Notes: generated by a model not told the origin, from the sequence alone. Numbered from the stretch's first letter, positions 43,331 through 53,256 are shown. The stretch is DNA of 64,000 nt from Fuscibacter oryzae (GCF_016765795.1 NZ_JAESVP010000003.1:124001-188000), one strand, 5' to 3'. Numbers and translations: made by a program.

Positions 43331-43573
43331 CGGGCGGTCCGTTATTCTTGGCCCGTGCTTGATGCCCGACACACCGATGCCGCGCAAGAATTAAACGGAA
43401 ATCTGCCAGGCGGGGCAGGGCCGGAAGCCTGTTTTGCAACCAACCTGCGGGCGCAATGCCGCAGTGCGCCGGAAATCGTCTGCCGCACCGTTCTACCGTC
43501 AGCAAGGCCGTTGCCCCGCCCAAGCATCTGTGGCAAGACGGGATCAGCAAAAATCAGACCGATGAGTTCAGAG

Positions 43574-44227
43574 ATGAGCGATTACTCCGCCCGCCGCATC
43601 ATGATGGTTGACACGCAGGTCCGCCCCTCGGACGTCACGAAGTACCCGATCATCGAGGCGATGCTGGCAGTTCCGCGCGAAAAATTCGTGCCTGCCGACC
43701 TGCGCGAAGCGGCCTATGCGGGCGAAAACGTCGCCTTGGCATCGGGCCGTGTGGTGCTGGAACCGCGCACTTTGGCCAAGCTGCTGGACGCGCTGGACAT
43801 TCAGCCCAGCGAACTGGTGCTGGATGTGGGGGCGGGTCTTGGCTATTCCACCGCCGTGATTGCCCGCATGGCCGAGGCGGTGGTGGCGGTCGAGGAAGAT
43901 GAGGCGCTTGCCGCAGAGGCGACCAAGGCACTGGCTGCCCAAGGGGCCGACAATGCGGCGGTTCTGACCGGCGCGCTGGCCGCAGGGTCGCCGAAACATG
44001 GCCCGTTTGACGTGATCACCATCGAAGGCGGGGTCGAGGTTCTGCCAGATGACCTGCTGGCCCAGTTGAAAGATGGTGGCCGGATTGGCGCCATTTTCAT
44101 GCAAGGCGCAGTTGGCATTGCAAAGGTCGGTTACAAGGACGGCGGCCGGATGACCTGGCGCTTTGCGTTCAATGCTGCGGCGCCGGTTCTGCCGGGCTTT
44201 GCCGCCAAACAGGGCTTCACGCTCTGA
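43574..44227 (+). CDS. pcm: Protein-L-isoaspartate O-methyltransferase
   Basis: A 217-residue SAM-dependent methyltransferase that starts repair of isoaspartyl residues. The SAM site is [20 protein letters not shown], and the N-terminus ([19 protein letters not shown]) is that of the Rhodobacterales PCMT. The ATG at 43574 gives the typical length; 43562 is a nearby alternative. It precedes tolC in the same direction with an 83-base gap. Confidence 0.85.
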   Translation: MSDYSARRIMMVDTQVRPSDVTKYPIIEAMLAVPREKFVPADLREAAYAGENVALASGRVVLEPRTLAKLLDALDIQPSELVLDVGAGLGYSTAVIARMAEAVVAVEEDEALAAEATKALAAQGADNAAVLTGALAAGSPKHGPFDVITIEGGVEVLPDDLLAQLKDGGRIGAIFMQGAVGIAKVGYKDGGRMTWRFAFNAAAPVLPGFAAKQGFTL

Positions 44228-44310
44228 CGGGGTTGTCCGCGCATCCTGCGCGGGCTGACCAGAGGCAGACGAGCCGGGGGCACGCCCCGGCCAAAAACAG
44301 GAAACGGGCG

Positions 44311-45696
44311 ATGCGTAAGATTGTGAAGATGCTGGGCTTTGTCGCAGGGATTGCGGCGGGTTCGGCAGGGGCGCAGGCTGAAACGCTGGCCGATGCGCTG
44401 GTTTCGGCCTACAAGACCTCTCACCTGCTGGACCAAAATCAGGCTGTGCTGCGCGCGGCAGATGAAGATGCGGCAATTGCGGTGGCGAACCTGCGCCCGG
44501 TGATCGACTTTGTGGCCCAGGCCGGGTGGCGCAAGTATAACAACGATGCGGCGACCTCTTCGCTGCCGGTGCCGAATTTCGAGACCACCTCCTCCAGTCT
44601 GGCCGTTACCGGCTCTGTCGTGATCTGGGCTGGCGGGCGCGGGCGCTTGCAGGTCGAGGCGGCGCATGAAAGCGTGCTAGCCACCCGGTCGTCGCTGGTC
44701 AACGTCGAACAGCAGGTGCTGCTTTCGGCGGTGGCGGCCTATGTCAACCTTGGGCTGGCGCAAGAAATTGTGGGCCTGCGAGAGTCGAACGTGCGGGTGA
44801 TCACGCAGGAAATGCGCGCCGCCCGCGACCGGTTCGAGGTGGGTGAGATCACTCAGACCGACGTGTCGCAGGCAGAGGCTGCACTTGCCGCCGCGCAGGC
44901 CACCCTTGCCGCCGCGCAAGGTCAGTTGATGATTGCGCGAGAGAATTACAAGGCGTCCATCGGTCATTACCCCGACCGGCTGTCGGGCCTGCCCCGTCCG
45001 CCTTCCACCGCCAAATCGCTGGGCGATGCCAAGGCGGTCGCGATGCGCAGCCACCCGTCGATTGGCCAGCAGCAACATGCGGTCAAGGCCGCCGATCTGG
45101 CAGTGAAGATTGCAGCCACCGCCCTTGGTCCGACCATCTCGGGCGAGATTTCTGTGAACAAGGATACCGATACCGGCCTTGGCAATTCAGGCATCGGCCT
45201 TGCGATGAGCCAGACGCTTTATGCCGGCGGTGGCAAATCTGCCACCTATCGCCGGGCGCTGGCGGGCAAGGATCAGGCCTCTGCCGGGTTGTTGCAGACC
45301 ACGGTTACGGTCGAACAGACGGTTGGTCAGGCCTGGGCAAATCTGGTGGTTGCGGGCGCGTCGATTGATGCGACGCGCAAGCAGATTTCGGCTGCGCAAC
45401 GAGCGTTTGACGGGGTGCGCGAGGAGGCGCAGCTTGGCGCGCGCACAACGCTGGATGTGCTGACGGCGGAACAGGATCTGCTGTCAGCCCGCGTCAGCCG
45501 CCTTCAGGCCGAGGCTGATCGTTATATCGGCGTTTACAACCTGCTTGCCTCGATGGGCCTGTTGACGGTCGATCATCTGAAACTTGGCATCCCGACCTAT
45601 GACCCAGAGGCTTATTACAACGCTGTCAAGGATGCTCCCGCCGCCAGCGCACAGGGCAAGCGGCTGGACCGCATCCTGAAAAAGATCGGCAACTGA
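44311..45696 (+). CDS. tolC: TolC family outer-membrane efflux/secretion channel
   Basis: A 461-residue outer-membrane protein with a signal peptide (MRKIVKMLGFVAGIAAGSAG) and two OEP repeats, each with long alternating helices (for example ARDRFEVGEITQTDVSQAEA and EEAQLGARTTLDVLTAEQDL). TolC trimers form the outer channel for drug efflux pumps and type I secretion. The ATG at 44311 starts the signal peptide directly. A terminator-like hairpin follows, and a PopZ-like gene comes next. Confidence 0.9.
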   Translation: MRKIVKMLGFVAGIAAGSAGAQAETLADALVSAYKTSHLLDQNQAVLRAADEDAAIAVANLRPVIDFVAQAGWRKYNNDAATSSLPVPNFETTSSSLAVTGSVVIWAGGRGRLQVEAAHESVLATRSSLVNVEQQVLLSAVAAYVNLGLAQEIVGLRESNVRVITQEMRAARDRFEVGEITQTDVSQAEAALAAAQATLAAAQGQLMIARENYKASIGHYPDRLSGLPRPPSTAKSLGDAKAVAMRSHPSIGQQQHAVKAADLAVKIAATALGPTISGEISVNKDTDTGLGNSGIGLAMSQTLYAGGGKSATYRRALAGKDQASAGLLQTTVTVEQTVGQAWANLVVAGASIDATRKQISAAQRAFDGVREEAQLGARTTLDVLTAEQDLLSARVSRLQAEADRYIGVYNLLASMGLLTVDHLKLGIPTYDPEAYYNAVKDAPAASAQGKRLDRILKKIGN

Positions 45697-45718
45697 TTTA
45701 CTACCGCATTTGATGCGC

Positions 45719-45745
45719 AATTCGCCCCCCTTGTGGGGGCGAATT
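45719..45745 (+). terminator. Hairpin after tolC
   Basis: AATTCGCCCCC and GGGGGCGAATT form an 11-bp stem with a 5-base loop, followed by CTTGT. The T-run is weak. Confidence 0.6.
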
Positions 45746-45804
45746 CTTGTCAGGTCCATGCTGGGCGGCTAGACTGGGCCAAAGGCAAGAACAACGAGGC
45801 GCGC

Positions 45805-46713
45805 ATGTCGGAAGCCATGAGCAAGGTCGAAATCGAGGATGTTCTGTCCTCGATCCGACGTCTGGTGTCGGAAGACAGCAAGCCATCCATCGTGCGGGGG
45901 GGGCCGTCTTTGGAAAGACGCGACATGACCCTTGGGCCAGAGCGGCTGATTCTGACACCCGCTCTGCGCGTGGTGGCGGAAGAGCTGGCCGAGCCTGCCA
46001 TTCCGCCTGCCGCCGCCCCCATCGGCGCACTGGTGGCGGGCCTTGGCGCCGCCGTCGATGCCCAGCAGGAAGAATGGGAGCCTGAGACGGGAGACGAACA
46101 GCCGCCCCTGCCCGAAGGGGCCGCCGTGCTGGAGGACGCCGAGTGGGAGGGGGAGTGGGAAGACGAAGGCCCCGTGCTGACCTTTGCCGCCTATCCTCGC
46201 GTTCAACTGGTCAATCCGATTCTGCCGCCGCGTGCCGTCCCGGTCGAGGTGGCAGAGGTCGCGGAAGCAGTGGACCCTTGGGCGACGCTGCCGCGAGATG
46301 AAATCCTTGCCGAGGCCGCTCCGGACATCATCGCAGAGGCCGCGTCAGAGATTGCCCCCGAGATCATCGAAGCCACCGTCGAGGACACCCACCCCGATGT
46401 TGCCACTTGGGCGCAAGAGGGTGAGGACGAGCCGTTCGATACCCTTGCGCGCGGCGCGCCCACCATTGAACCCGATCTGGCCTGGGCTGACGCCGCAGAG
46501 GCCGAGGCAGTTGAGGAACTGAGCAGCGAAATCGCGGGCCGGATTGATCCGGCCGAGGCGCAGGCAATCGGCGAAGAGGCGTTGCGTGAACTTGTGCGCG
46601 AGTTGATCGTTGAAGAGTTGCAGGGCGCGTTGGGCCAGCGGATCACCCGCAACATCCGCAAGCTGATCCGCGCCGAAATCTCTCGGGCCGTTGCCACCCA
46701 AGACCTGTACTAA
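45805..46713 (+). CDS. PopZ-like (DUF2497-type) polar-organising protein
   Basis: A 302-residue, very acidic protein. Its N-terminal helix KVEIEDVLSSIRRLVSED matches the (E)ILxSIRRIISE motif of PopZ and its relatives. The middle is proline/glutamate-rich and low in complexity, and the C-terminal helices (EEALRELVRELIVEELQGAL and ITRNIRKLIRAEISRAV) fit the oligomerisation region. Such proteins form polar condensates that anchor chromosome partition. GAGG precedes the ATG at 45805. The assignment rests on architecture, so confidence is moderate. Confidence 0.6.
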   Translation: MSEAMSKVEIEDVLSSIRRLVSEDSKPSIVRGGPSLERRDMTLGPERLILTPALRVVAEELAEPAIPPAAAPIGALVAGLGAAVDAQQEEWEPETGDEQPPLPEGAAVLEDAEWEGEWEDEGPVLTFAAYPRVQLVNPILPPRAVPVEVAEVAEAVDPWATLPRDEILAEAAPDIIAEAASEIAPEIIEATVEDTHPDVATWAQEGEDEPFDTLARGAPTIEPDLAWADAAEAEAVEELSSEIAGRIDPAEAQAIGEEALRELVRELIVEELQGALGQRITRNIRKLIRAEISRAVATQDLY

Positions 46714-46736
46714 GCCTTTCACGCCACGCCAGGAAA

Positions 46737-46768
46737 CGAAAAAACGGCCCCAAGGGGCCGCTTTTTCG
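46737..46768. terminator. Bidirectional intrinsic terminator
   Basis: A 15-bp stem with one mismatch (CGAAAAAACGGCCCC and GGGGCCGCTTTTTCG) around AA. A-run and T-run flanks serve the plus-strand PopZ-like gene and the convergent minus-strand gene. Confidence 0.85.
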
Positions 46769-46797
46769 TCTTGCAATCTGTGGTCGGCGGGACCGGA

Positions 46798-47124
46798 TCA
46801 GGCGGCTTCTGCCTGATCCATTTCCATCGCATGGCGGCGTTCGGATTCTTCACGGCTCAACGCGACCGAGGTGCGCACGCCCTTGGAAACGAACTCCATC
46901 AAACCCTTGACCACACGTTCGTTGGGGTCAATCCCGGCGCAGGACAAAACCTCGCGTCCGTCGCGCGACCGCGCCCAACGGGCGATCTGTTCCGGCCCGT
47001 TGCCGAACTTCTTGTCATCCGCAATGGCATCATCCAATGCGGCGAGCACCACGGCGGCAAACAGCTTGCGCGCGCGTTGACCTTGCTCGAAGTTGAACGC
47101 AGTGCTGTCGATCGTGTCCAGCAT
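46798..47124 (-). CDS. DUF6280-like conserved Rhodobacterales protein
   Basis: A 108-residue protein, FEQGQRARKLFAAVVLAALD near its start and EQIARWARSRDGREVLSCAG in the middle, which I recall as a small protein family widely kept in Rhodobacterales (DUF6280). No catalytic motif is evident. The ATG at 47124 has GGA seven to eight bases upstream. It stands alone, convergent with the PopZ-like gene. Confidence 0.65.
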   Translation of the reverse strand: MLDTIDSTAFNFEQGQRARKLFAAVVLAALDDAIADDKKFGNGPEQIARWARSRDGREVLSCAGIDPNERVVKGLMEFVSKGVRTSVALSREESERRHAMEMDQAEAA

Positions 47125-47359
47125 CACGAGTTCCTTTGTTATTGCTCTTGTTAGCGGTCGCGTCCTGCGCTTGTAACGATTTGATCACGATTCGGCGTCT
47201 CGTCTTTCATATGGCAGATATGCGCTGGACGCATAGCTAAAAGACGCTCGCTACAGTATCTTGTCGAATTGGTGCAGGACGGTCGGCCATATATAGGGCG
47301 GTTCATCCATCTATCAACCATTTGTCCATATTTGGCCGCAATTTATGCAGGGGTAACGC

Positions 47360-48184
47360 ATGGCAGGGCTTGATCTTCTGATAAATGCGTTGCGGGCGGC
47401 GGCGGTGGCGGAAATCCTGCCGCGCTTCCGCAACCTGCTGCCAGGACAGATCGACCGCAAGTCGCATTTCGCTGATCTGGTGACCGTTGCCGATACCGCC
47501 GCCGAGGCGCATGTGACCGCCGCGCTGGCCCGCGACTGGCCCGGTATTCCGGTGCTGGGAGAGGAGGGGGTTGCCGAGAACCCGGCCCTGCGCCAGCGGA
47601 TGGCAACCGAGGCGCAGGCCGTGGTGCTGGACCCGATTGACGGCACCTGGAACTTTGCCCGCGGGCTGGCGCTGTTTGGCATGCTGGCGGCGGTGGTGCG
47701 CCATGGCCGGGCGGTGGCGGGGGTGCTGTATGACCCGATGTGTGATGACTGGATCGTGGCGACCGGGGATGGCCCGACGCTGCTGCAAGATGCGCGGGGC
47801 AACAGCCGCGTGCTTGCCACCTCTGGCGTGACTGACCCGGCCGAGATGACCGGATACTTCGCGGCTGGTTTGTTTGAGGGCGACCTGCGCCGCGCAGGTG
47901 TTCTGGCGGGCCTTGGCTATGGCCGTGTGCTGACGTTGCGCTGTGCCTGCCATGAATACCGGCTGATCGCGCAGGGCTATGCCGAATTCGCGCTGTCCGG
48001 CCCGGTGCCCCACCCGTGGGACCATGCGGCGGGGGCGCTGGCTGTCGTGCAGGCGGGCGGCGTCGCCCGGTTTCTGGACGGGCAGCCCTATGACCTCAAC
48101 CGAGAGCGGGGTGTGCTGTTGGTCGCCAGCAGCGAGGCGGTCTGGCAGCGCGTGGCGCAGGATTTCGCGGCGCTGGCGGGTTAG
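47360..48184 (+). CDS. Inositol monophosphatase family phosphatase (HisN-like)
   Basis: A 274-residue Mg-dependent phosphatase. The metal-binding signatures are LGEEGVAEN (E68/E69), VLDPIDGTWNFARG (D91, D94) and HPWDHAAGALAV. The family includes inositol-1-phosphatase, histidinol-phosphatase HisN and CysQ; the substrate is not certain. The ATG at 47360 is preceded by AGGGG. It ends overlapping the stop of the convergent ygfZ gene by four bases. Confidence 0.8.
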   Translation: MAGLDLLINALRAAAVAEILPRFRNLLPGQIDRKSHFADLVTVADTAAEAHVTAALARDWPGIPVLGEEGVAENPALRQRMATEAQAVVLDPIDGTWNFARGLALFGMLAAVVRHGRAVAGVLYDPMCDDWIVATGDGPTLLQDARGNSRVLATSGVTDPAEMTGYFAAGLFEGDLRRAGVLAGLGYGRVLTLRCACHEYRLIAQGYAEFALSGPVPHPWDHAAGALAVVQAGGVARFLDGQPYDLNRERGVLLVASSEAVWQRVAQDFAALAG

Positions 48185-48954
48185 CCATCGGCGAACAACC
48201 GGGCAGAGCCGGCGGTCAGCGGGCCATCCATCCGGTCATGGCGCATATGGGCCAGCGCCCGGCCCCCCGATTGGGTGAACAGTATCCCGGCAGGTTTGCC
48301 CCCAGACAGGATTTCGGTGCCAACGGGTGCTGCCCCGTCGATCCGCAGGCGGACAAGACCTTTGCGCAGTTCAGTTTTGTGCTTCATCCGGGCCGTGACC
48401 TCTTGCCCGACATAGCAGCCCTTGCGGAAATTCACGCCGTTCAGCCGCTCGAAGCCTGCTTCCAGCAGATAGCTGTCATCGGGCAAAAGCTCGATCCCGG
48501 TTTCCGGTATCAGATGTTCAACGCGGATGGCATCCCAGTCGATCACGGGCGCTGTGCCCGCATTGCCCCAGGCGCGCCAGCCCAATGCGGGATGGCGTGG
48601 GTCGGGCAAGGCCCCGGCGGGGGGCGTGCCCATGCCGCGCGTGACATGCAGGTCAGGCGCGGGCGTGATCTGCACATCGGCGCGCAGACGGTACATCGAC
48701 AGACGGCGCACCGTTGCCTCGGCCAGCTTGTCGCTGATGTCCAACAGCAACTCGCCTGCCCGCGCCACCACGAAGAAATCTGCCAGATATTTCCCCTGCG
48801 GGGTCAACAGCGCCGCCCAGACCACACCGTCGGCCTTGGCCAAAGGCATCACGTCATTAGACACCAGCCCTTGCAAAAAGGGCAGGGCATCCGCGCCGGT
48901 CAGGCGATAGATACGGCGGTCGGGGGCGGTTTCCGGGGTGGTTTCGACACTCAT
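48181..48954 (-). CDS. ygfZ: Folate-binding Fe-S cluster protein YgfZ
   Basis: A 257-residue protein of the GcvT-like YgfZ family, which supports assembly or repair of certain Fe-S enzymes with tetrahydrofolate. The diagnostic motif KGCYVGQEV appears as NFRKGCYVGQEVTARMKHKT in the second half. The N-terminal part (YRLTGADALPFLQGLVSNDV) is typical. It is followed in the upstream direction by a phosphatase gene on the same strand. Confidence 0.88.
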   Translation of the reverse strand: MSVETTPETAPDRRIYRLTGADALPFLQGLVSNDVMPLAKADGVVWAALLTPQGKYLADFFVVARAGELLLDISDKLAEATVRRLSMYRLRADVQITPAPDLHVTRGMGTPPAGALPDPRHPALGWRAWGNAGTAPVIDWDAIRVEHLIPETGIELLPDDSYLLEAGFERLNGVNFRKGCYVGQEVTARMKHKTELRKGLVRLRIDGAAPVGTEILSGGKPAGILFTQSGGRALAHMRHDRMDGPLTAGSARLFADG

Positions 48955-48993
48955 GCGCCAGATGTCGGTGCCGGGGCGGCGAAGGTCAAGCCC

Positions 48994-49695
48994 CTACCAG
49001 TCGCCCAGCTTGCCCTTCGCCTCATACCGGCGATAGGACTCGGCCAGCGCCTTGGGGTCATAACCGTCCCGGATCCAGTCGATCAGGGCAATGCCGGTCC
49101 GGTCGCGTTCTCGCGCATAAAAGCGCAGAAAGTGGTCGAGTATCCCGGTCCGGCCAAAGGACAGGTGAACATAGCGCAGCGAAAGCTGACCCATCGCCTC
49201 TTCCACCGTTTTGCCTTCAACCCAGATCAGCCAAAGCGCTGCGGCAAGGCCGGTGCGGTCGGCGCCCGATTTGCAATGCACCAGAATAGGGCGCGGCAGG
49301 GTTTGAAAGAGGTCGTAAAGCTGCAACAGCACCTCGGGTTCGGGCGCGCGGCGGGCCGACATGTTCAGGTCGATCAGCGGCAGGCCAAGGCGGTCGCAGG
49401 CCTCGCGCTCAAACAGCCAGAAACTTTGACCAGAGGCACCGCGCAGGTTCAGAACCGATTTGATGCCCAGACCCGCATAGGCCGCCAGCCGCTTGCCGTC
49501 GGGTTGGTTCGACCGGAACAGGCCGGGGGCGACGGTGGCGAAATTGTGCCACCAGATGCGCAGGAAAGCATGGTCGGACAGTTGGAAATGCCACCATGCG
49601 GCGCGGCGCGCGGCGGGGGTGGTGATGTCGGTGCCATAGCGCCGCCCAAGGGCGTCCTGCCAGTCCTTCAGCTTTTGGTGAATGCGGCCAAGCAT
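48994..49695 (-). CDS. Dual-specificity/tyrosine phosphatase-like protein
   Basis: A 233-residue phosphatase of the atypical DSP fold. The active-site loop is VHCKSGADRTG (C141 to R147, CX5R). The N-terminal 60 residues are rich in tryptophan and helices. The ATG at 49695 gives an immediate helical domain; a frame extending to 49833 runs through non-coding DNA ahead of the divergent aminotransferase gene. Substrate unknown; some relatives act on phosphoinositides. Confidence 0.8.
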   Translation of the reverse strand: MLGRIHQKLKDWQDALGRRYGTDITTPAARRAAWWHFQLSDHAFLRIWWHNFATVAPGLFRSNQPDGKRLAAYAGLGIKSVLNLRGASGQSFWLFEREACDRLGLPLIDLNMSARRAPEPEVLLQLYDLFQTLPRPILVHCKSGADRTGLAAALWLIWVEGKTVEEAMGQLSLRYVHLSFGRTGILDHFLRFYARERDRTGIALIDWIRDGYDPKALAESYRRYEAKGKLGDW

Positions 49696-49819
49696 CAGAA
49701 CTGTTCCCTTTGGTGTCGCGGGCGAGATAGCGGCTAACCCCGGTTCACGCAAGCATGGCGGCTGATTGACCTTGGCCGGGCTGCCCGATAGCCGTTGGCC
49801 AGCGCGAAAGGATTTAACG

Positions 49820-51028
49820 ATGACGCTTGCCAACGGCCGCCCCTATCTTGCCATTCCCGGCCCCTCGGTTCTGCCTGACCGGGTGTTGCAGGCGATGCAG
49901 CGGCCGTCGCCCAACATCTATGCCGGGGCGTTGGTGGATATGGTGGCGGGCCTGTGGCCCGATCTGCGCGCAGTTGCGGGCACGACCGCCAATGTCGCGG
50001 CCTATATCGGCAACGGCCATTCCTTGTGGGAGGCTTCGACCGCGAATCTGTTTTCGCGCGGTGACCGGGTGCTTTTGGTGTCCACCGGGCATTTCGGGCT
50101 GGGCTGGATGGGCGCTTTGCGCGCCATGGGTGTGCAGGTGGATTGTCTGGATTTTGGCCGCCAGCCCGCCGATTTCAGTCAGGTTGAGGCGGCATTGCGG
50201 GCCGATTGTGCGGGCAGCATCCGTGCGGTGCTGACCACCCATGTTGATACCGCCAGCTCGGTCCGCACCGATATTGCGGCGCTGCGGGCGGCGATGGACC
50301 GGGCCGGGCATCCGGCGCTGTTGGTGGTGGATTGCATCGCCAGCCTTGGCTGCGACGAATATCACATGGATGCCTGGGGCATCGACGTGACGCTGGCCGC
50401 CAGCCAGAAGGGGCTGATGGTGCCGCCGGGCATGGGGTTTATTTGGTTTTCCGAAAAGGCCCGCGCGGCGGGGCGGGCGGGCGACCTGCGCACCCCCTAT
50501 TGGGATTGGACGCCGCGCGCCGATGGCCCTGATTTCTGGCAGCACTGGCATGGCACGGCGCCCACGCATCACCTGTTCGCACTGCACGAGGCGCTGTCCA
50601 TGCTGCACGAGGAAGGCATACCAGCCGTCTGGGCGCGGCACCGCGCGCTGGCCGGGGCGGTCTGGGCGGCGTTTGACGCTTGGGGGGCGGGGAACCCTGA
50701 AATCCGCCTGTCGGTGGCCGACCCCGCCAATCGCAGTCATGCCGTCACTGCGGCGCGCATCGGCCCGCAGCCGATGGCCACCCGTCTGCGCGGCTGGTGC
50801 GAACAGAAGGCGGGGGTGACGCTGGGCATCGGCCTCGGCTCGGTCGAGCCGGGCGACCCGGATTACGACGCCCATCTGCGGGTGGCCCATATGGGGCATG
50901 TGAATGCCCATATGACGCTTGGCGCGCTGGCGGTGATCGAGGCGGGGATGATCGCGCTTGGCATTCCGCACGGGCCGGGGGCGTTGTCGGCGGCGGCGGG
51001 CGTTGTGGCGCGGGCTGGCGGGGCATGA
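49820..51028 (+). CDS. Class V aminotransferase (alanine/serine-glyoxylate type)
   Basis: A 402-residue PLP enzyme. The lysine for the Schiff base is K197 in AASQKGLMVPPG, the usual glyoxylate aminotransferase signature. The N-terminus (LAIPGPSVLPDRVLQAMQRP) fits the alanine-, serine- or ureidoglycine-glyoxylate aminotransferase group. The ATG at 49820 has AGGA nine bases upstream. Its stop overlaps the start of the permease gene by four bases, suggesting transport of a substrate or product. Confidence 0.85.
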   Translation: MTLANGRPYLAIPGPSVLPDRVLQAMQRPSPNIYAGALVDMVAGLWPDLRAVAGTTANVAAYIGNGHSLWEASTANLFSRGDRVLLVSTGHFGLGWMGALRAMGVQVDCLDFGRQPADFSQVEAALRADCAGSIRAVLTTHVDTASSVRTDIAALRAAMDRAGHPALLVVDCIASLGCDEYHMDAWGIDVTLAASQKGLMVPPGMGFIWFSEKARAAGRAGDLRTPYWDWTPRADGPDFWQHWHGTAPTHHLFALHEALSMLHEEGIPAVWARHRALAGAVWAAFDAWGAGNPEIRLSVADPANRSHAVTAARIGPQPMATRLRGWCEQKAGVTLGIGLGSVEPGDPDYDAHLRVAHMGHVNAHMTLGALAVIEAGMIALGIPHGPGALSAAAGVVARAGGA

Positions 51029-51939
51029 CATTGCCCATCTCCGGGCCTGCGCACCGGCCCCTGATCGGGGTGTTCCTGATGCTTGGGGCGATGACGGTTC
51101 TGCCGGGTATCGATGTGATCGCCAAGCAACTGGGCCGTGACGGTCTGCCGATCCTTCAGATCGTCTGGGGGCGGCTGGCGCTGGGGGCGGTCATGGCGCT
51201 GCCCTTGGCGCTGCGGGCGGGGGGCGGGGGCGCGCTGTGGCCCGACCGGCCCGCCTATCACGCGCTGCGGGCGGCGTTTCTGGCGGCGGCAACCTTTACC
51301 TTTTTCCTGTCGCTGACCTATCTGCCCATCGCCTCGGCGCTGGCGATCTTTTTCGTGCAGCCGCTGATCGTCACCGTGCTGTCGGCGCTGGTGCTGAAGG
51401 AACGGGTCGGTCCGCGCCGCTGGTCGGCGGTGGCGGTGGGGTTTGTGGGCACGTTGATCATCATTCGCCCCGGCGTGGTCGAGGTGAACCCCGGCAGCCT
51501 GCTGGCACTGGCGGCGGGCACGCTGCTGGCCTGCTATTTCGTGCTGACCCGCGCCATTGCGGGCCGCGCGCCTGCCGTTGTCACCACGTTTCAGACCAGC
51601 CTGATCGGCGGCGCGCTGTTGTCGCTGGCGGTGCCGTTTGTGTGGCATCCGCCAACATCGGGGCAATGGGCAATGCTGGTCGCGCTGGCCTTTATCGCCA
51701 CCTTTGGCCATCTCCTCATCGTCAAGGCCTATGACCATGCCGAGGCGTCGCTGCTGGCACCCCTAGCCTATACCGAGATGGTGACCTCGGTGATCATGGG
51801 CTGGGTCTTCTTTCGCGATTTTCCCGATATGTGGACCTTTGTCGGCGTCGCCATCCTGATTGGCTGCGCGCTCTACATCTCAATGCGCGAACGGGCGGCG
51901 GGCCGGATGCCCGTGCCAGAGGGGATTGAGCAGCCCTGA
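51025..51939 (+). CDS. EamA/DMT-family permease
   Basis: A 304-residue inner-membrane protein with about ten hydrophobic segments in two EamA repeats (first near residues 15-145, second near 155-290). Family members export metabolites and amino acids. The second repeat holds the conserved LAPLAYTEMVTSVIMGWVFF. The start at 51025 overlaps the aminotransferase stop (ATGA), so the two form an operon. Substrate is unknown. Confidence 0.85.
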   Translation: MTLPISGPAHRPLIGVFLMLGAMTVLPGIDVIAKQLGRDGLPILQIVWGRLALGAVMALPLALRAGGGGALWPDRPAYHALRAAFLAAATFTFFLSLTYLPIASALAIFFVQPLIVTVLSALVLKERVGPRRWSAVAVGFVGTLIIIRPGVVEVNPGSLLALAAGTLLACYFVLTRAIAGRAPAVVTTFQTSLIGGALLSLAVPFVWHPPTSGQWAMLVALAFIATFGHLLIVKAYDHAEASLLAPLAYTEMVTSVIMGWVFFRDFPDMWTFVGVAILIGCALYISMRERAAGRMPVPEGIEQP

Positions 51940-51987
51940 CCCCTCATCCTGACCCTCTCCCCTTGGGGAGAGGGTCAGGATGAGGGG
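51940..51987. repeat. Perfect 23-bp inverted repeat between convergent genes
   Basis: Arms of 23 bp (opening CCCCTCATCCTGACCCTCTC) pair perfectly around a TT centre. It fills the gap between the permease stop and the stop of the DUF305 gene. It could end both transcripts, but there is no T-run. It looks like a dispersed palindromic repeat. Confidence 0.8.
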
Positions 51988-51991
51988 GGCA

Positions 51992-52357
51992 TCAGCCGCC
52001 GTTTTTTGCCAGCCAATCCTGCATCCAGGCAATCTCGGCCTCTTGCGCCTTGATCACACCTTCGGCAAGGGCGCGGACCTCTGGGTCTTTGCCGTGGTCC
52101 AGCACGATCCTTGCCATCGCGACCGCGCCCTGATGATGCGGGATCATGCCGCGCACAAAGTCGATGTCGGCATCGCCGGAATAGTCGATCATCATCCCTT
52201 CATGCATCGCAGCATTCGCCGCCTGATAGGCCGCCGTGGAGGGGGAGGCATCGGCCGCCATATGGCCGGAATGATCCATGGTCTGGGTCATGGTCTGGGC
52301 CAGAACGGGCAGGGCGGCGATGGCGGCAAGGCCAAGGGCCAAGAATATCTTTTTCAT
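51992..52357 (-). CDS. DUF305 periplasmic protein
   Basis: A 121-residue exported protein. A signal peptide ([20 protein letters not shown]) is followed by a histidine- and methionine-rich segment and the DUF305 hallmark [20 protein letters not shown]. Related proteins are ferritin-like bundles linked to copper handling, but function is not established. GGAG lies seven bases before the ATG. Confidence 0.85.
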   Translation of the reverse strand: MKKIFLALGLAAIAALPVLAQTMTQTMDHSGHMAADASPSTAAYQAANAAMHEGMMIDYSGDADIDFVRGMIPHHQGAVAMARIVLDHGKDPEVRALAEGVIKAQEAEIAWMQDWLAKNGG

Positions 52358-52487
52358 GCGGTTCTCCTGAATGATCTGTGCGTTTTCCCACCTTCCCCCT
52401 GCGGGAGGGCAAGTGCCAAATGCGTGATGACCCCCTTTTCCTTTGCCAGCCCGCTGCCTATCCTTTTTTCTCGGAAAGGGTGTGGAC

Positions 52488-53252
52488 ATGAACGGTACTT
52501 TACGCCCCGTCGTGGGCATCATCGGCAACTCTCACGTTATGAACGACCAATACGCGATTCATGCGGCCGGTCTGATCAATTCGACCGCCGTCGCAGAGGC
52601 GGCGGGCTGTCTGCCGTTGATCGTGCCCGCCGATCCGCGTGTTGTTTCGGTGCCCGAACTGATGGCGCGCTGTGACGGGTTTCTTCTGACCGGCGGGCGG
52701 CCCAACATCCACCCTGCGGAATATGGCGAGGAGGAAACCCCCGCCCACGGTGCATTCGACCGCAACCGCGACGCCATCACCCTTCCGCTTATTCGGGCCT
52801 GTGTGGACAGCGGCCAGCCCTTTCTGGGCATCTGCCGCGGCTTTCAAGAGGTGAACGTGGCGATGGGTGGCACGCTGCACCCGGAAATCCGTGATCTGCC
52901 GGGCCGGCAGAACCACCGGATGCCGCCCGAGGGCACGATCGAGGAGCAATTCGCCCTGCGCCATGCGGTGCGCTTTACGCCCGACGGCGTTTTTCACCGC
53001 CTGATGGGCACGCCAGAGGTGATGACCAACACCCTGCACGGTCAGGGCATCTGCCGCCCCGGCGCGCGCATCGTGATTGACGGCCATGCCCCCGATGGCA
53101 CGCCCGAGGCGATCTATGTCAAGGACGCGCCCGGATTTACCCTGTCTGTTCAGTGGCACCCGGAATGGAATGCCGCGAACGATCCCGTCTCGCGCCCCTT
53201 GTTCCGGGCCTTTGGGCAGGCGGTGGCCGACTGGGCCACGAAACGGGGGTAA
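52488..53252 (+). CDS. Class I glutamine amidotransferase, gamma-glutamyl-GABA hydrolase (PuuD) type
   Basis: A 254-residue GATase. The nucleophile is C116 in [18 protein letters not shown] and the His-Glu pair is in SVQWHPEWN. The conserved [15 protein letters not shown] matches the peptidase C26/PuuD group, which releases glutamate from gamma-glutamyl compounds in polyamine breakdown. The ATG at 52488 is preferred to 52443 because it opens with the first beta-strand. It ends five bases before the next gene. Confidence 0.82.
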   Translation: MNGTLRPVVGIIGNSHVMNDQYAIHAAGLINSTAVAEAAGCLPLIVPADPRVVSVPELMARCDGFLLTGGRPNIHPAEYGEEETPAHGAFDRNRDAITLPLIRACVDSGQPFLGICRGFQEVNVAMGGTLHPEIRDLPGRQNHRMPPEGTIEEQFALRHAVRFTPDGVFHRLMGTPEVMTNTLHGQGICRPGARIVIDGHAPDGTPEAIYVKDAPGFTLSVQWHPEWNAANDPVSRPLFRAFGQAVADWATKRG

Positions 53253-53256
53253 GATC

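Noticed and set aside
48238-49737. A 499-residue plus-strand frame
   Set aside because: It lies opposite ygfZ and the CX5R phosphatase gene, both with diagnostic motifs.
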